This document shows, in pieces, positions 27,311-59,315 of a stretch of 64,000 nt of DNA. A model generated the notes under the pieces. It was not told the DNA's origin, did no database searches, and was given only the letters and a program-made list of their open reading frames with translations. The stretch comes from Hyperoodon ampullatus. Lineage: Eukaryota; Chordata; Mammalia; Artiodactyla; Ziphiidae. The position numbers and the translations under genes are program-made. Positions within the stretch are counted from its first letter, which is position 1; the number at the start of each line of letters is the position of its first letter. The stretch spans positions 97,615,513-97,679,512 of the forward strand of contig OX457057.1 of NCBI GenBank assembly GCA_949752795.1, written 5' to 3'.

Positions 27311-29396
27311 TTTATTGTTTTAAGAATTAAGATTGCAGTATGTGAAAATAGGGTTGAGTATTAGTTTCTGACCTATCTTGTTACAAAAAAACAATTTCTG
27401 ATGATATAAAATTCAACAGTATAGTGTAAATTTAAAATGAAGCAAAAGAAGACAGATATAGACAGCAGAGTGAGTATATGGCATAATTTTGGTTTTAAGC
27501 TTTCTAACAGCTGTTTTATGCAAAGAGAACTTTTCATGTACACAATCAAAATGTCCATGAGATAAAAATAAGCCAGTTGGGTAGGAGAAGTACCAGTGGA
27601 GTTGTCTCTAATAGTATGAGGTTTGGGAACCATCTCTGGGCCTGACAAACAAGCTGCGGTAAGGATTAATGCCTTTTTTGGAAGCTTATCCAGAACATTT
27701 GAAGTCCTCTTACCTTTACTCAGAGAACATCTCGGTGTTGGCTAAGAGCTTCAGGAAATTGTTTTGACTTTGTTCTAAGGAACAAGAGAATGGATGACCA
27801 AGGCCCGCTGTTTTTATTCTGTGTAGACTCACCAGAAGAGTTTTAGCTTGAAAATATTATAAGATGAATAACCAGATCCTAACTTCAGTAAAGCAGCTGT
27901 AGAAGTGTTGCTTTTAAGTACTGCTACTTCCCCATCCAGCCTCCAAGGTAACCTTTTTGCAAAGTGCATATAGGGTGTGTGAATTTGTTTATAAACCAGT
28001 TAAAAGTTCGGATGTCTACCAGAGCAAAAGAAAACGAAAATACAGCCGTGTTTTATTCTGCTAGAGATTGTTCTACCAGAAGACCTGTCCCACTGGCTTT
28101 GTTTTCATGCTAGTACTGTAAGGGCAGGTTCTATATGAACATTAATAACCGAGGAGCCTGGGTTGGGCTTTTACAGTTTGGCCCATAGCCAATTCCTGCC
28201 TAGAGTGAAAGATCAAGGAAAAGTTAATAAAAGAAGCAAATAATCTGGCATGATTTGGGGGTAGGTGGGGCTACCCTACTTGAAGGTAGAATAAATGGGA
28301 AAAGTTACATCTGGGCCCTGAATAGATAAGATCATAGCTATAGCAAAGATTCTTAACCTGGGGCTTCAGAACTTCAAAGATAAAACTGGGTTCAGTATGT
28401 TGGTTTCCTTTGTAATTCTCTGAATTTTATTTTATGCATTTTTAAATACTCTGAGAAGAGGTCCATAGGTTTCATCAGACTGCCAGAGGGATCTATGATA
28501 CCAAAAAAAAAAAAAAAAGACTCAGAGCCCCTATATGTTGAGTTAAAGCAAAGAGGTTAGTGATCTTTGGAGCGTGCCCTTTAGCATAGTCCCTGAACAG
28601 TGCTTGGATGCAAGAAGTCTTACCCAGATTTTTTTCTTTGGCTTAAGTGTTTTAATTGGCAGTGGGCAGAGTAGTTTTCCTTATTTTTCTGGTAATTTTC
28701 CCAAGTTGGTTTCTCTTCAAGGAATCAGAAAGACTATTAAATGAATCCAATTTTAACAGCTGCAAATGTATTCTTCAGTGTATTTCAAGCTCATATGGCT
28801 CTCTAGTATCAATATTGCTAGTAGTAGCCTAAGTGTGAATGTATATTTTTGGCAAGGAGCAGATATTCATTTTAATTGACACTTTCTTTTATATACTAAA
28901 TCTTGGATGCCCAGAGCTTTCCTCACTAGTAGTTGTAAATGCTAAATCTATACTTGACTTCACCACCTCCTGTCAAGATAAATACAAGCTTTGTTTCCCC
29001 CCAAAGGAGTTCAGGGAATAATTTAATTGTTGGCCTGTTTGGGGAGATGTTGTTTTCAGCCAGGCATCTCATGGACCCAACTGCAAAGATTTTCAGTGCC
29101 TAAAGCAAAATCAGCTGCCTTTTTTGTTCTCCTGAAACATGTAGTGGTTGAAACAAGGATTTTAGGATTGCTCACTTATTCTAAATTCTGTGATAGAGAA
29201 GTGGGAGCAATAAAATCATTAATACTCCAAGTGGGAGTGTGTTCTGTCCTCCAAGTTTATTCAGAAAGTGTCTTGTATAGCTGATAAAGTTACTTACAGG
29301 GATAAGTATCCCTATACTTACAGAGATACAGGGAACACAGTCTTTTTGGCAGTTTGGGAGCAGAGGGATAATCTGTGCTTAATAAAAATCATTTTT

Positions 29397-29520
29397 GGGA
29401 ATCCCCTGGAGGTCCAGTGGTTAGGACTCTGTGCTTTCACTGCCGAGGGCCGGGGTTCAATCCCTGGTCGGGGAACTAAGATCCTGCAAACAGTGCGAGC
29501 GGCCAAAAAAAAAAAAAAAA
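29397..29520 (+). mobile_element. CHR-1-like SINE
   Basis: Starts gggaatcccctggaggtcc, B-box-like ggttcaatccc, and ends in an A16 tail. Flanks aaaaatcatttt and aaaaatctttt form an imperfect duplication. Confidence 0.85.
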
Positions 29521-29799
29521 ATCTTTTCTGGATGTGTACCTTAGAAACTAAGAAACTCAACTTTTATCTGGTGATTCAGGTCTCTGAGCTAAGGCACATA
29601 AAGGTCTGTTAGTAAAAAAGGGTGGTAGATTTAGTGAGGTTCTGTTTTTAATTAGTTTTTTTGCAGACTGCAGGGAAGGTTTGCTTTTTTGTTTGGGATA
29701 ATTCATCTAAAAACCTGGTGTTGAATTTCATGAATGGGAGCTTTTATATAGGATTTCTTTCTGTCACTAACCACACAGCTTTTATGTGCCTTCCCCTCC

Positions 29800-29985
29800 T
29801 TCAGTTATGTTTATGATCATTAGAATAACCCTGTGAAGTAGTATAGAGAAGTTATCTTCATTTTATAGATGAGGAACTCAAGACTCAGAGAAATGAAATA
29901 TTTACATTTTTGTAGTAAGTTGCAGAACCAGTACTGGAATCTGGGTCTTCTGACTCCTGGCCTTGCATTCTTTAAACTGTACTAG
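29800..29985 (-). mobile_element. MIR fragment
   Basis: Reversed MIR: attttatagatgaggaactc, then ctggaatctgggtcttctga; the SINE at 29999 inserted at its right end. Confidence 0.6.
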
Positions 29986-29998
29986 CTATCCCACTTTT

Positions 29999-30212
29999 TT
30001 TTTTTTTTTTTTTTTTTTTTTGCGGTACGCGGGCCTCTCACTGCTGTGGCCTCTCCCGTTGCGGAGCACAGGCTCCGGACGTGCAGGCTCAGCGGCCATG
30101 GCTCACGGGCCCAGCCGCTCCGCAGCATGTGGGATCTTCCCAGACCGGGACATGAACCCGTGTCCCCTGCATCGGCAGGCGGACTCTCAACCACTGCGCC
30201 ACCAGGGAAGCC
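29999..30212 (-). mobile_element. CHR SINE, short form, next to the GNAT2 3' end
   Basis: Minus-strand copy with perfect 13-bp target-site duplication ctatcccactttt at 29986-29998 and 30213-30225. It sits 170 bp beyond the GNAT2 stop codon, in the same orientation as that gene, and next to a MIR. Confidence 0.95.
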
Positions 30213-30382
30213 CTATCCCACTTTTAAAAGAACGTATGAGACACAATTGCAATCATACATACTCCATCTCCAAGGGAGAATGGATGTATTCTTGTCATGG
30301 TATATTGACCTAAAGTTTTCTGCTTGAAGTTACCCAGATTCTGAACCTGTTTATAGAACGTATACTTGAGGAATGGTGAGAA

Positions 30383-38575
<8,193 letters not shown>

Positions 38576-39749
38576 CTAGGGTTTCCTATCTGAGAGATGG
38601 AAGATAAGGAAAAAGTAAATTGGGATCGGATCACGTATCAGTTTCTTAGTCCTCCTAAAAAGCCAGTCTATAGGGAGCTGGGTGAGGGAGTGGGCTCTAT
38701 ATTCTCGTACCCTGCCTGTCTTGTCCGAGACTATGTACCCCAGCCAGAGACCTACTTAGTCTAGGGATTGTAGCCTTTATATCTAGCAATGTGATGGGTT
38801 GAGCCAATTAAGAGCTCAATATGACAAAGGGCAAAGACCCAAGTGTTTCTGTACTAGGGAAATGATGTGCTGGATTCTGACACAGGAGGATAGGATGCAA
38901 TGCTGGAATTCTCTGGAATAAGATAATGGTTGCCCCATCCTTTTGAGGGACTGATCCCCTAAAAGTCTCTTCCTTCTTAGATTCACTTGCATCTTAGAGC
39001 TAGAGATTAAAGACACAAACAGAGGAAGCTTTCCCCACGTTGAGACTCCAGATTACAAAGCTTCAAGGCACCAACGCACACTCTTCCATCATAGCAGGCC
39101 GGTCCTGGCAAGGAATCTTTGTTTGAGGTTTACCCCTTTTTGGAAAGATTAGAAATGTTTCCTCCAGCTCCTCCAGTGGCTGCTGCACCAGGAAGCTATT
39201 AGCATTGTTCCTTTATGTTGGCTCATCTCTTTATATATACTCCTGTTATTAGCACTTAATCACTTCATTATTGTCTGTTTTACAGATGGGTTTCCTCCAG
39301 ACTGAATTCCTCCCCTCAAAGGTCAGGTACCAAATCTGATTCATCTTTGAATCCTTCAGACCTTGTGGTTTATTAGTGGATCCTCAATGAAGTTTTGATG
39401 AATGAGGGAAAGAGGAAAAAGGGTATGTGGTAGAGGGAACGGGGCTGCTTACCCACTAAAGCCACCTGGGGCCTAACTTCACTTGGCAAGTGAACTTTGC
39501 TGGTATTTAGTGTGGAGGGTTTGTGCTGCCTCACATAACAGTGCTTCCTTGGGAAATTAGACTCTAGCCTCTGGCTCCTCAAAGGTCAGGGCAGCCCTTC
39601 CTCTGGCTCTCGTCGCAGCTGCCCCTTCCCAGGGAGAAATGAGCGTGCAGCCTACAAACTGCCTCACAGACATATCAAAGACTCTCTCCATTGGTCATAC
39701 TTGTCTATGCCAATTATTTCAGTTTACTTAAATGAGTTGCTGTGGAAGC

Positions 39750-39925
39750 TCCTCAGAGGGAATGTTGCTACCGAAAATGTGGTGAAAGGCCCAGCACAGA
39801 TCACCTGGGAGCTGCTTATAAGTGCAGAATCTTAGGCCTTAACACAGACCTTCTGATTCGGAATGTGCATTTTAACAGGATCACAGGTGACTCTAAGGAT
39901 ACTAAAGATTGGAAAGCTCTGCCCT
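39750..39925 (+). mobile_element. MER20-like hAT fragment
   Basis: Contains agatcacctgggagctgctt and cttctgattcggaatgtgc, in the MER20 order, without clear termini. Confidence 0.5.
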
Positions 39926-40179
39926 AGGGAGTACTAGAGAACTGTTTTTTCCTCACACTGGCCAAATCATAAGAATTACCTGGGATACTTGTTTCTATAT
40001 TTCATCACATCTTAGATGGCACTGAATGGAAGATCATTCTGATTTCAAAGAGGTTAATATATGTGTGTTTTTAAAAGAGTGTGTTTTAGAATCAATAAGT
40101 TCCAGTAGTAGTGCCAATTCTAGAGCCTGAGAAACTGTATTCTAAACTAACACAGTTTGAAAAACCCTGATCTAGAACA

Positions 40180-40350
40180 GTGGTTCTCAGCTTTTGGTGT
40201 ATATTGGAATTTACCCAGAGAACTTAAAAAAAGAAAAAAATACTGATTTAACTGGTCTGGAGTGCAGTCCAGGCATGAAGAGTTTAAAATTTCCCAGGTG
40301 ATTCTAATATGCAGCCAATGCAGAGAAACACTGAGCTCCAAGTATTTAAC
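40180..40350 (+). mobile_element. MER20-like hAT element
   Basis: Starts cagtggttctcagctttt and includes cccaggtgattctaatatgc, typical of MER20. Confidence 0.65.
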
Positions 40351-40769
40351 TTGCTCTTTCCTTTTAGAGTGGAATTGCGCAGCAGTGGCCAGGTAGACTG
40401 AGAAAGTGGGAGGTAGAACCTAGGTCTCCCATCTACCAGGTACCCTGAGCTATCCCTGATCACCTTCCCCCTACCCACCGCCTCTCGCCTGCATATCTGG
40501 GTATCTGGCTGAGAAGCCCTGGGCCTGGAGCCCAGACTCTCAGGGCTGATGGAGAAGTAGGCAGCCGCCAAGGTGCCTTCCATGGCGATCATCTTTTCCC
40601 AATCAAAAATTGGCAGGTGCTTATTGACTTAAGGGAAAACAGGAGAGTCTTTGAAATTGTGACTGTCTTGGAATCTTGGCTATAAAGTTTCAGTAATGAT
40701 ACCTCACCAGCCCTGCCTAACCTACCCACAATATTGGTAACTTATACCTAGGCCAGAGCTGCGCTGCAG

Positions 40770-40960
40770 CCTGCACTGTTCAGAGCAAGGAACTGCCGGG
40801 AACTGTGCTAGACAGTTTACGTGGCTCATCTCAGTTAATTCTCACACTGACTTCAAGGTAAGTGCTCTTGTCCCCAAATTACAGACCAGATAACTGAGAC
40901 TTGAGGGTTAAGTAACTTTTATTCAAGGTCATATAGCTTAGTAAACAAACCAGGCAATCT
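40770..40960 (-). mobile_element. MIR fragment
   Basis: Reversed MIR: gggaactgtgctagacag, cagttaattctcacactgac, ggttaagtaacttttattc. Confidence 0.6.
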
Positions 40961-41334
40961 TTCTTTCCACTACTCCACAAAAGCAGCCAGAGAAAGAACA
41001 TTGGGCAAAAAAAGACGGGCAAATGCATGAGCTCAGTAACAGCAGCACTTGCATTGTTAAAGGAACCACTGACTTGTTTCACAAGTGGGGAAAATGTTTG
41101 AGCTTGTTCCTTTTTTACCTACCACCTCAGCAAACTTCTGTGCTGCTTCTCCTTGTTTCCTAGCTTGCTGGGCTCCCAATTCCCACTACTAAGCTGACTA
41201 TGGGAACTCCTGGCCCTCACCTGCCCTCTAATTGCACAGACCTGCCCGCTACTATGCATGGACCATCCTGATGCCTTCTGCCTCCTGTCTTAAGCTCCTG
41301 TGCCTTTCCTGTGGCTGTTCTCCTTTATTATCCC

Positions 41335-41480
41335 ATTTGGGTTCAGTGTCCTGGTAGAGTAGATGCTATTCCCATTTTAGAGGTGAGTGAACTGAAGCAC
41401 AGAAAGGCGATCCACATGTTACTAAAGTTAGTATCAGAATTAGCTAGAGCTCGTGTGTCCTAGTCCACAGCCTTTATAAC
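41335..41480 (-). mobile_element. MIR-like fragment
   Basis: Contains cattttagaggtgagtgaac and tgaagcacagaaagg, a reversed MIR core. Confidence 0.45.
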
Positions 41481-43194
41481 CCCCCGAAATTTTTTAGCTT
41501 CTTTAGCAACAGACTTTATTGTTTGAGTAGTTACAATATTTTGAATGAAAGAAAAAAATCACTGTTTTCCAACTAATTTAATCCTGCTTCCTGAGTTAAG
41601 GGGAAGTCTTAGGATCTGTCTTATACCCAGTGGTAGGGATTGTGTGTAAAGCCTTGTCCCAGCTGGAGTTGGGGGGTGAGCATGAAGAAAGAGGAACTCC
41701 CTTCAGGGTCTTCCAGTCCAAAGGAAGATTTGGTGTAAATGCACCGAGAAACAATTTAAAGGAGCACTGTGCTAGTGCTGGAGAATTCAGAGCTGTTTAA
41801 AATCTAGCCTGTACCCCTGGTAGAAAAGACAATTGCATATCTCACTGTCAAATTGATAAATTCTCTAGTAGAAGAAGGGAGGGAAAAATTTTAAAATGAA
41901 CAGACTTTCAACAGAGAAGCAGAACAACAATAGAAATGGGGGATAGATATTTGGAGGAGAGGAAAGAACTTGAGAAAAAGCATGGAGGCATGAGGTACAA
42001 AGTGTGCTCAGAGAAGACTGGGAAGTTTGATATGACTGGACTGGAGTAAAAGAGTGGAAAGTGCATGGAGGGGAGGGCTGGGAGACGAGAACAGGAAAGG
42101 AAAATTGGGGCTAGCCAGTGAAAGGCCTTGAATGACAAAGGGTTTGGTTAAAACCCATTTAAGACTTATAAGCAAGTATGGTTGGATACAGCCGCATGGT
42201 GCTATAAAAAATGCGGGGTGACTGGGGTGGGGGACTGGCTCCTGGGAGAAGCTGAGAAAAAGAGCTGAACAGCTTGATTCTAGAAGGATCTAGGCATAAT
42301 GTTTGGTTTAGGAAACTCATGGCCAATGATCTTTTTGAGGCTGCAGGTATTCTCTCCCAAGTCTAATGTCTGCTGAAAGTGGTTTGACCTTGGTAGGAGG
42401 CTGACATCACAGGTGAGCATCAGGCGAGAAGCTAAGAGAAGCAGTTCTTCAGAGAATTAAGGAGTGCATTGTCAGTGGGGGCCTAAGGTTCAGGGAGGGC
42501 CATTCCAGGAACCATCTGGGGTACAGGCTAGGCAGTGAGGAAGCTGGTTTCAAGCTAGGGAACATCCCAGAGGCTCAAAGACAACATTAAGTCCCCAGTA
42601 TGAAAACAGCTGGAGGTCAGAGAGGATGACTCACTCCTTCATTTCCCAAACTGTTCTGCATAGACAATGAAACCCCATTAAGATTCTTGCTGATGTTGTG
42701 TAGGTGGGGAGATTGAGGCTTAGCTGTAATCAGGGCAGACTTCCTAGCAGGGACAGCATACTGAAAGTCTAGAAATAGGGGTGGGTTATAGGGTGAAGGG
42801 TGTGTTGTAGATGGGACTAGGGAGGAGCCTGAAGGGACTAGTGAACTGGTTTTCCTAGGTAGGGTGGAGGGCAGGAATTGCCACCTATGGGCTGGTTAGG
42901 TAGGTAAACAGGTAGGTAGGTCTGGATTAAGGGGGAATCCTAAAAAGACCTTGCCCAATACAAGATACCACCCTTTAAAGTTACGTCAAAATTTGCATTG
43001 TATCAGAATATAGATGACATTCTACATGGTTACCTGGGACTTGATTTTTAATTTTGAGATTTATTTTATTATTCAATGTTGAGAGCCCAACAGCCTCAAA
43101 ATTCCTAAAGGCCCCAAGACTAATTTAGTCCGGGGTTAAGACAAAGGAGAGTCTTAACTAGGTGGGATGTGGAGGCTATTACAGATTTTTATAG

Positions 43195-43740
43195 ACTTTT
43201 GTTGCTTTCCATTTCCTTGATTATAAAAATCATGGATATGCATTGTAGACAGTTTTTAAAATGCAAATAAGTATAAAGAGGAAAATAAAAGCCATAATTC
43301 CACCACTCACCGATAATCATTTGTTACACTTTTTGATGTGTTTGTTTTCTATGCATATATGTCACATAATTAGGGTCATACTGTATGTACAGATTTGTGC
43401 ATCCATTTTTTTCACCTAACTTTACATTGTAAACATTTTCACCTTATTAAGAGAGTCTTCAAGAACGATTTTTAATGGTTGTATTTCATTGTATGCATAT
43501 GACATAATTTAAACATTTTCCTATTGTTGGACCTTTAAGTTTCCAACCTTTCTATGTGATAAACATTGAAGTTATGAACAATTTTGTGCATACTTTTCTT
43601 GCAGCGCTTTTTAGAAGAACAATTTCCTGGAAGTGGAATTACTGGATCAGATAATATGAACCTTTTTAGGACTTTTGAGTAGATGTTGCCAAATGGCTTT
43701 CAGAAAGGTTATATCAATGTTTTTTATGACCACCAGTAGG
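43195..43740. mobile_element. Old LINE fragment
   Basis: Blocks such as ggaagtggaattactggat and tgccaaatggctttcagaaa are common in old L1-type sequence. Ends and orientation are approximate. Confidence 0.5.
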
Positions 43741-43880
43741 ATATGTGTGTCCCATCTCACTAACTACCCCCTTGCCTGCTTTAGGATTTTCTTTTCCTTT
43801 AATCTTTGCTAACTTGATGGGTAAACATGGTATTTCCTTGTTCTCTTTTTAGTTTTATTGATTCTTTGTGAGGTGAACTT

Positions 43881-43894
43881 CCCCCCCCCCCCCC
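43881..43894. repeat. C14 homopolymer
   Basis: Fourteen C residues followed by gccatg. Its length is prone to sequencing error and polymorphism. Confidence 0.9.
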
Positions 43895-44374
43895 GCCATG
43901 TTTACGGAGGCCATGGTTTTTTCAGTTTGTCCAGGGTGAAGAGCAGTAAGTAGGCAGGGATCAATGGAGGCAACACCAGGTGCAGGTAGAGAATAGGGTT
44001 CAGGGTCCACAATCCAGTCTGGGTAGGAGGGGAGGAGGCAGAGTTCGGGAAGGAATTTGGTTGAGGTGGTGAGAACTGGGAAGAGCTGGGCAAACAGCAT
44101 TAGTACAACTGGGTGTGGGGGCAAAGGGCTCCCACAAGGTGGAGACACAGGAACAGACTAATAGCTGCTAATACGTTTAATTATGTGCAGTGACGTTATA
44201 GGGCCTTTCTCCCACAGGTTTCCTTTAAGTAGGATTCTCTGCCACTTGGGAGTGGGGGTTCTGGTTGTGTGGGGTATCTGCAGTCCCCAAAATAGCCCAG
44301 CACTCCTTTATAGACGGCAAGGTGAATCAACCTCTGAGAGTGTCAACAGGGGACCAAGGCCAAAGCACAGCAAT

Positions 44375-44600
44375 GATACTACGGAACATTAACTGAGTAG
44401 TAACTACAAGCCAGGCACTTAACTTATATTAGTTCATTTATCCTAACAACTACCATATAAAGTGGGGTCTCTTACACTCATTTTATAGAGGAAATAGAAG
44501 CACAGAGAAGTTAACATTCCCAGTGGCAGTCAGGAAGTAGGTGGAGTCTGGAATTGAACCACACTGGCTACAGAGCCTAAGCTCTTGACCAACAAATACA
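44375..44600 (-). mobile_element. MIR
   Basis: Reversed MIR: caagccaggcacttaac, ttttatagaggaaatagaag, cacagagaagttaac, then ggaattgaaccacactgg. Confidence 0.75.
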
Positions 44601-44694
44601 GAAATAAATGTGGGAAGGGGAGTCAGAATTGCAGGACACACCTTGCCTAGCTACGCCTGCCGGGAAGGACTTCTGCTAAAAGAGAACCCTGGCA

Positions 44695-44870
44695 CAATAA
44701 TAATAGCTATCTTTTATTGGGCACTGACTTTGTGCCAGGTATCATGCAAAGGTGCTTAACGTTTCATCCTCACAATAACCCCTTTGAGTGAGGTACTGCG
44801 ATTACCCCATCTCGCTTTACTGGTGAGGAAGCTGACGCACAGTACTTGCCCAAGACACTGCGGGGCGGAT
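44695..44870 (-). mobile_element. MIR abutting the AMPD2 CpG island
   Basis: Reversed MIR: ttgtgccaggtatcatg, cctcacaataaccccttt, actggtgaggaagctgac. It ends where the CpG-rich block begins. Confidence 0.7.
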
Positions 44871-45428
44871 GCTGAGTGGCGGCTGCCCACGTGGCGCCGG
44901 GAAGAGGAAAAATGGCGGGGGCGGGGCCGGGGCCGGGGCCGGCTTGGCGGGGGAGGGCCCGAGCAGGGGCGGGGCCAAGGACTTGGCTGGGCCTGGGGCT
45001 GCGGAGAAGCGCGCCGGCGCTGGCGAGGTTTCAGTGGGGTTGCACCTGTTGCGTGACTCCCCCACAGTCCAGCTACCCGAGTCCGACCCGAATACCCAGA
45101 AAGTGTGGAGAGAAGCCCAGACGAATTCCGGGTCCCGCTCTCTGGGGAGCACGTGGCCTGCCCGCCTCTGGAGTGCGGGGCTGGGGATCGGGACGCCGGG
45201 GTCTACAAGGCCAGTGCAGCGGCCCAGGTCGGCGGGGGTCCGCCTCCCTACAGCCAGCAATTTTGAAAGACTGTCTTACTTCTCCCATATCAGTGTCAGG
45301 GCAGGGGCCCTTGGAGCGACTTGCCGGGGTCTGGATCCCAGTCCTTCTCCCGTCCCTCGCGACCGGGCTTCCCGGCTTTGCAGACCCTGGAGAGCAGACT
45401 TCCCGGTACCCCTCAGGGCTCGGGCAGC

Positions 45429-45440
<12 letters not shown>
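44870..45440 (+). promoter_or_regulatory. AMPD2: CpG-island promoter of AMPD2 with GC boxes
   Basis: A dense GC- and CpG-rich block with several GGGCGG/GGGGCGGGG boxes at about 44,915-44,980 and a repeated ggggcc unit. No TATA box is seen. It ends in the first coding exon with ATG at 45429. This is the expected housekeeping-type promoter; the exact start of transcription is not visible. Two MIR fragments adjoin it upstream. Confidence 0.75.
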
Positions 45441-56047
<10,607 letters not shown>

Positions 56048-56890
56048 GCCCAGCGCACACAGTGCCCCCGCGTCTTGGCACCTTGACCACGTTATGTCCT
56101 CAGACCCCTCCCGCCCTGTTGTGGTCTCTGCATGTGTCTGTTCTTCTTTGTTCTGTCCTGCATGTCTCTACCTGTGTCTGTGCCACCCAGGGAAAATGGT
56201 GCCCAGGAGCCGCTTTACCCTTGTCTTGGCTCAGGTGGCACCTGATGGCCCAGGTTTGAGGTCTGCCCTGCTGGTGGACCTGTCCCAGGATCCTCTGAAG
56301 GCTGGCTGTCCTGCGGGCATCTGAGTGTCCACAAGAGCCAAGGATGGTTGTGGGGGTCTGGCCCCTCTGGCCCTTGGGGTCCTGGCTTCGGCAAATTTGA
56401 GCTTTGGCTGGGGCTTGAGTTTGGGCCTCTGTCTTGCTTATGTGGCTGAGAGGCAGTCAGGTGTGGCCTGTAAACGTGTTGTGGGCACGGGCTGCCAGGG
56501 ATCTGCGGCAGGTAGAATTGGCTGAGTCACAGCCCTGGCTGTCTGGGCTCGGGCCCCGGAGGTGCTGGTCCAGCACCTCCGCCAAGTCACGGCCCAGCAG
56601 CTTTCACCGTCCTTCCTCTGGTCCATGTGCTCCCCTGTCATCTTCCTGTGCCTCTGTGGGAGGGGGCAGCTGCCCTGTGCTGTGTCTGGGGCCATTGCAG
56701 CTGGAGGCTCCTGGATCTGCCACCAGCCCTAAGGGTAGTATCCCTACTATGGTCCCCAGAGTTTTGACCAGACCTGGATCCCACCTAGTCCCTTGTGTTG
56801 TGTTCTGGACCGAGGCCTTTGCTATGAAGTGTGGTGTTTCATACAGTCCCATCTTTCCTAGTGCATGAGAAATAAAGATTATTTAAGTAA
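56048..56890 (+). other. AMPD2: AMPD2 3' UTR
   Basis: About 840 bp of GC-rich non-coding sequence after the stop, with no repeat signature seen. It ends just after AATAAA at 56871-56876, which is followed by TG-rich downstream sequence typical of cleavage sites. Confidence 0.8.
56871..56876 (+). terminator. AMPD2: AMPD2 polyadenylation signal
   Basis: Canonical AATAAA 824 bp after the stop codon, the only clear signal before intergenic sequence. Confidence 0.8.
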
Positions 56891-57269
56891 TGAGGCAGAT
56901 GGGGTCTCTGTTGGGAGAGGGAGAGCCATGGTGGATGGTGGCTGAGGTCGGGTCCAGGAACACTGTGGATGGAGATACAGCAAATTCTGAGGGGAGTGAC
57001 TGGGCTTGACTGAGTGTGTTTATGCATGTGGAAACTGACAAAGGAAGCGGGGTGGGAGGAGAGGCCCACCGGGGGCCTGTCTGCTGCCCCTAGGCCCTCG
57101 TCCAGCCCGCCCCCTCTGAAATGGACACTTGGCCCCAGGTCTCAGGCACATCTCTGTCACATCAGTTTGGGAAGTAGCATCCCCTTTCCACCTTCTACTT
57201 CCTCCTCACTTCCAGCCTCTTAGGACACCCTAGTAGATGTGAGAATGTGAGATTACAAGCAAGCCTGAG

Positions 57270-57440
57270 GCCAGTGGTTCTGAAACTCTGGGGACATCAG
57301 GCCCTTCTGGGGAGCTTGTTTAAAATGCTGTTTCCAGGTCCTACCCTCTGCGATTCTGATTCAGTAGGTGGGAGGCATAGCGCAGAAATCTGCAAGCTCC
57401 CGGGCAGATTCTCTTGCAAAGGGTTGGAACAAGCGTGTGC
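57270..57440 (+). mobile_element. MER20-like hAT fragment
   Basis: Contains ccagtggttctgaaactct, ggagcttgtttaaaatgc and ctgattcagtaggtgggag, in MER20 order. Confidence 0.65.
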
Positions 57441-58539
57441 CTTCTGAATCCAGACCTAACCAGCTTGGCTTCAGTCCCATGTTTAATGTATGATTTTTGG
57501 AGCACCTCCTTGGGCACAGAGGTTGCTAGACGCTGTTGCCCGTGTAAGGAGGAGAGTGGAATGTGCCCTGTGCTGTGCAGGGTCTTGGGTTGGCGATGGA
57601 GAAGCTGTTTGCTGCTGCTGCTGCTGAGTGGGGAGAAAGACGGCTGGTCGCTTCAGACACAATTAGCCCTAGAACAGTGTGAGCCTGCCTAACAGGGCCT
57701 GGAGAGGGAACAGGAGGCTGGCTTCCTCCCCACTCCTGGGCAGCTCGCTCTGCTCCAGCCCCGCCTCTCTTCCTGCATCTGCATCTTGCCTAGCCCTCTG
57801 GGCAGAAGCTCCCCTGATGCCACTGCCTCCTGAGGGCTACTAGCCCGGTTCACTCCTGGCCAAGACCAAGGGTCCTTCTGTCTTCAGAAGGCATCTCTAG
57901 CCAATTTGTTCTAGCCGTTTACACAACGTAGAGCAGAACGTTAGAGCTGGATGCTGAGCAAGAGATTGTAGAAGTCTGGCTGGTTTCTGGTTGGGGAAAC
58001 AGGCCCAGGAGATGCAACTGGCTGGTGGCGGAATCTGGGCTGGAGCCAGGGGAACTCGGGGTCCAGGGCTCCCCACCTCACGCTGGGCCTGCATCTGCCC
58101 AAGGGAGGATGCTTTAACAGGCTGAAGGGAACTTAACTTTTCAAGGAGGTGAATGTATTTAATAGTAAAAACATTGTGTCTTCATCTGTAAGACAAGGAA
58201 GGAGGATTAGAAGATCTTTCTAGAAGGCAAGAATTACCTGTCTCATTTGCTAGCACTTAGGACAGCCAAGACTCCATATTTTCTTATTGAACTTGTCATG
58301 TAATAGAATCCTTCATTCCATTTTCTCATCCCTTGTACATTCTTCTCAGTGTTCTGAGGCCTAGCTGTAAGAATATTACCAATTTAAAAAGTTTAACAAC
58401 CTCCCCACTAATTTTTTTTAAACAACTTGCTTCTAGATATTTTGTCTCTCAGAAATTTCTCTTTTAAAAATTTATTGAGAGCAAATAATTTTAAAACAGA
58501 CCTTAGTACTTTTTCCTAGCTGGAAAGAGTAATTTTCAT

Positions 58540-59030
58540 GTAAAAAGTTCGGAAAATATAGAAAAAATGGGAAGAGGAAAAAAGCCCACTCATAATCTAC
58601 CAGTTTCAACAAATATTTGATCAACTTCTGTCTGAGATACATTTATATGTTTAAAATATATTTTATATATTTACATATTCCTTTCAGTTCTTTTTAAAAA
58701 GGCATTTTAAGTTGAGATCATACATGTATAATTTTTTTTTTTTTTTGCGGTATGCGGGCCTCACTGTTGTGGCCTCTCCCGTTGCGGAGCACAGGCTCTG
58801 GACGCGCAGGCTCAGCGGCCATGGCTCACGGGCCCAGCCGCTCCGCGGCATGTGGGATCTTCCCAGACTGGGGCACGAATCTGTGTCCCCTGCATCGGTA
58901 GGCGGACTCTCAACCACTGCGCCACCAGGGAAGCCCATACATGTATAATTTTGTATTTTAAAAATATTTTAATATCCTTCCACATTTCATTAATATTTTT
59001 ACATTCTTTATACATTTTAATCACTGTACA
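58540..59030. mobile_element. Old LINE-like AT-rich element split by a SINE
   Basis: Left part (agcccactcataatctacc) resembles the element at 43,270; it continues after the SINE at 58735-58935. Confidence 0.45.
58735..58935 (-). mobile_element. CHR SINE, short form, nested in an old LINE
   Basis: Perfect 16-bp target-site duplication catacatgtataattt at 58719-58734 and 58936-58951; the flanks belong to one older AT-rich element. Confidence 0.95.
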
Positions 59031-59084
59031 CTGCCCCATGATGAGCCTCACCATAATGGCTCTTCTTTGTTAAGAATAACTATG

Positions 59085-59315
59085 GCCTAATGTCATGGCT
59101 ACCAGTGTCTGCTTTGGCTCCAGACCACTGGGGTTTGAATTTTGGCTTCACTGCTTACTGGCTGTGTGACCTTGGGCAAGTTACTTACCCTCTCTGTGCC
59201 TCCAGGTCCTCACCAATTTCATAGGGATAATAATAGCACTTTTCTCATGGGTTGATTTTGGATTCACTGAGTCTCAATATAAAGCACTTAAGTGCTCAAT
59301 AAATATTAAATATTA
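59085..59315 (+). mobile_element. MIR
   Basis: Well-kept order: cttcactgcttactggctg, gaccttgggcaagttact, ctctgtgcctccagg, agtgctcaataaatatt. Confidence 0.8.

Larger units (their letters stand above)
26246..30382. other. Intergenic, mir-197 to GNAT2
   Basis: Holds an L1-type fragment (26,498-26,770), MIRs (27,150-27,310; 29,800-29,985), a CHR-1-like SINE (29,397-29,520) and a young CHR SINE (29,999-30,212). No other gene is seen. Confidence 0.65.

Noticed and set aside
57605..57632. Short CTG repeat
   Set aside because: Only about five units in intergenic DNA, common by chance.
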